This document shows, one piece after another, positions 62,894-64,000 of a DNA stretch of 64,000 nt. Positions within the stretch are counted from its first letter, which is position 1; every line of letters begins with the position of its first letter. Position numbers and translations under genes: made by a program. The notes under the pieces were generated by a model. The model worked only from the letters and a program-made list of their open reading frames with translations. It was not told the DNA's origin and did not search any database. Source of the DNA: Zoogloea sp016790385 (GTDB taxonomy: Bacteria > Pseudomonadota > Gammaproteobacteria > Burkholderiales > Rhodocyclaceae); NCBI RefSeq assembly GCF_041916735.1, contig NZ_JAYRYY010000003.1; one strand, 5' to 3'.

Positions 62894-63829
62894 CTACAGC
62901 AACACATCCTTGGAAACCCCGCGCCGCTTGATGATGCGCCGCAGTTGCCCAAGGGCCTCAAGCTGGATCTGACGCACCCTCTCACGGGTCAGGTCGAGGC
63001 TGTCGGCAAGCTCCTCAAGCGTCCTCACTTCGCATTCATCAAGGCCGTAGCGATGCCGAATCACCAGCCGCTGCTTCTCGCTCAACTGGCCGATCCAGTC
63101 CCGCACCAGGGTTTCCACCTCCAGATCCTGGATCTGGACATCCGGGGTATCGGCCTCGTCGTCGGCCAGGGACTCACCAATGGACAAGGACGGGTCAATG
63201 TCAAGCGGGGCATCAAGGGAGGCGGTGTGCTCATTGAGCGCCAGGATTGCACGCACCTCATCCACCGAACGATCCAGCCGCCGAGCCACCTCCTCAAGAG
63301 TCGTATCGCCGTTGCCAGACGCTTCGAGCTGACGCTGGGCGCGCAGCACTTGATTCAGCTCCTTGACCACATGCACCGGGAGGCGGATGGTCCGGGATTG
63401 GTTCATGATGGCGCGTTCGATGTTCTGACGGATCCACCAGGTGGCATAGGTGGAAAAACGGAAGCCACGCTCAGGATCGAACTTTTCGAGGGCGTGGATG
63501 AGGCCCAGATTGCCCTCCTCCACAAGATCCAGCAAGGGAATGCCCCGGTTGAGGTAATGCTTGGCGATATTTACGACGAGACGCAGGTTGCGCTCGATCA
63601 TCGTCTGACGGGCTTCGAAATCGCCCAGGCGAACCCTGCGGGACAAGGCCAGTTCCTCGTCGGCGGTCAGTAGCGGGTTGGCCCCGATCTCGTTGAGGTA
63701 CAGCTGGGTGACATCGCCCAGAAAATCGGTATCGGGTGAAGAGGCCGGAACTTCGAGAAAGACCTCGACCTCCGGGGGCAAGTCCGGCTCGGCGTTTTCC
63801 AGTTCCTCAGGCGCTGCCGGATCGTACAT
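62894..63829 (-). CDS. rpoS: RNA polymerase sigma factor RpoS
   Basis: At 311 residues, a stationary-phase/stress sigma factor. Region 1.2 (DVTQLYLNEIGANPLLTADE), region 2 (MIERNLRLVVNIAKHYLNRG, YATWWIRQNIERAIMNQ with the -10-reading helix), region 3 (VHVVKELNQVLRAQRQLEA) and region 4 HTH (LDLTRERVRQIQLEALGQL) fit RpoS rather than RpoD (too short) or RpoH. A GAGGAA site precedes the ATG. In related genomes nlpD lies immediately upstream. Confidence 0.95.
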   Translation of the reverse strand: MYDPAAPEELENAEPDLPPEVEVFLEVPASSPDTDFLGDVTQLYLNEIGANPLLTADEELALSRRVRLGDFEARQTMIERNLRLVVNIAKHYLNRGIPLLDLVEEGNLGLIHALEKFDPERGFRFSTYATWWIRQNIERAIMNQSRTIRLPVHVVKELNQVLRAQRQLEASGNGDTTLEEVARRLDRSVDEVRAILALNEHTASLDAPLDIDPSLSIGESLADDEADTPDVQIQDLEVETLVRDWIGQLSEKQRLVIRHRYGLDECEVRTLEELADSLDLTRERVRQIQLEALGQLRRIIKRRGVSKDVLL

Positions 63830-64000
63830 GGATTCCTCTCTGGATCATGGGGCACAGCATGGCCGGATCATCTTGGTTCAACACAACCCGTCCGGTGACC
63901 ACGTCCAGCCTTGCCGGCGCGAGGGTCGAACATCGAGTGTCCTGTCATTAACTCCCTCACACCACACCCGACTTGTCCAGACGCGGTTCAGCGCGGGGGA
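63830..64000. other. Upstream region of rpoS
   Basis: No clear gene in these 171 bases. On the minus strand the last bases read Pro-Pro-Arg-stop (63988-63999), which would suit the end of an nlpD-type gene, the usual neighbour of rpoS, but three codons are too few to claim it. The remaining bases are probably the rpoS leader and promoter. Confidence 0.25.

Noticed and set aside
63988..63999. C-terminal end of nlpD
   Set aside because: Pro-Pro-Arg-stop fits the expected neighbour of rpoS but is too short to support a gene call.

Overview
The window looks like chromosomal DNA from a high-GC betaproteobacterium, most probably of the Rhodocyclales type (Azoarcus/Thauera/Dechloromonas relatives). 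This is an inference from gene content: a cbb3 oxidase operon with an FNR-type box, a mixed 'anaerobic-type' cobalamin operon under B12 riboswitches, class I PHA synthase, an NhaR-HPF pair, BamC next to DapA, RpoS, and strongly G/C-ending codons. No species can be named from the sequence alone.

Layout. 1-2030: a decayed accessory operon on the minus strand (HTH/excisionase-like protein, tiny ORF, unknown protein, DUF1016/YhcG-type nuclease). Each member except the tiny ORF is damaged. One is interrupted by a ~114-bp palindromic element at a TA dinucleotide, and removing that element restores the frame exactly. 2106-9290: LysR regulator divergent from a MexEF-OprN-like RND efflux operon, closed by a strong terminator. 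9296-12309: amino-acid ABC transporter genes (binding protein and two permeases, no ATPase). 12271-16587: LysR regulator, azoreductase, pirin, HD-GYP response regulator and a DNA-deoxyinosine glycosylase-like protein. 16569-18913: PHA synthase and a universal stress protein. 19007-25090: ccoNOQP-ccoG-ccoH operon with two small membrane proteins; CcoO carries an unexpected C-terminal OmpA-like domain. 25206-26072: a long stretch without a convincing gene. 26073-31261: Tim44-like protein, NhaR-like regulator, HPF/RaiA protein, FAD-dependent dehydrogenase and an unknown protein.

31433-49711 is the centrepiece, two consecutive cobalamin-riboswitch units. The first encodes a CobN-like protein with a signal peptide and C-terminal membrane anchor, followed by ExbB/MotA-like and ExbD-like (DUF2149) proteins. 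The second runs CbiM-like permease, CobM, CbiX, CobH, CbiD, CobL, CobI, CbiG, CobE, CobJ, ferredoxin, PepSY membrane protein and TonB-dependent receptor, mostly with overlapping or near-abutting genes. Together they cover much of corrin-ring synthesis from sirohydrochlorin plus probable cobalt or corrinoid uptake. Because CbiX supplies a cobalt chelatase and CobS/CobT are absent, the exported CobN with its proton-channel-like partners is more likely an energised envelope system than the classical cytosolic chelatase. It is the best candidate here for a poorly described system.

49730-64000 is mainly housekeeping: YnfA, tRNA-Ser(TGA), Bax-inhibitor-1-like protein, RlmD, a cupin ribosomal oxygenase-like protein, a repeat-rich lipoprotein, DapA-BamC, an HDAC-family deacetylase, a MoxR-DUF58-transglutaminase-MltB operon, ArsC and RpoS.
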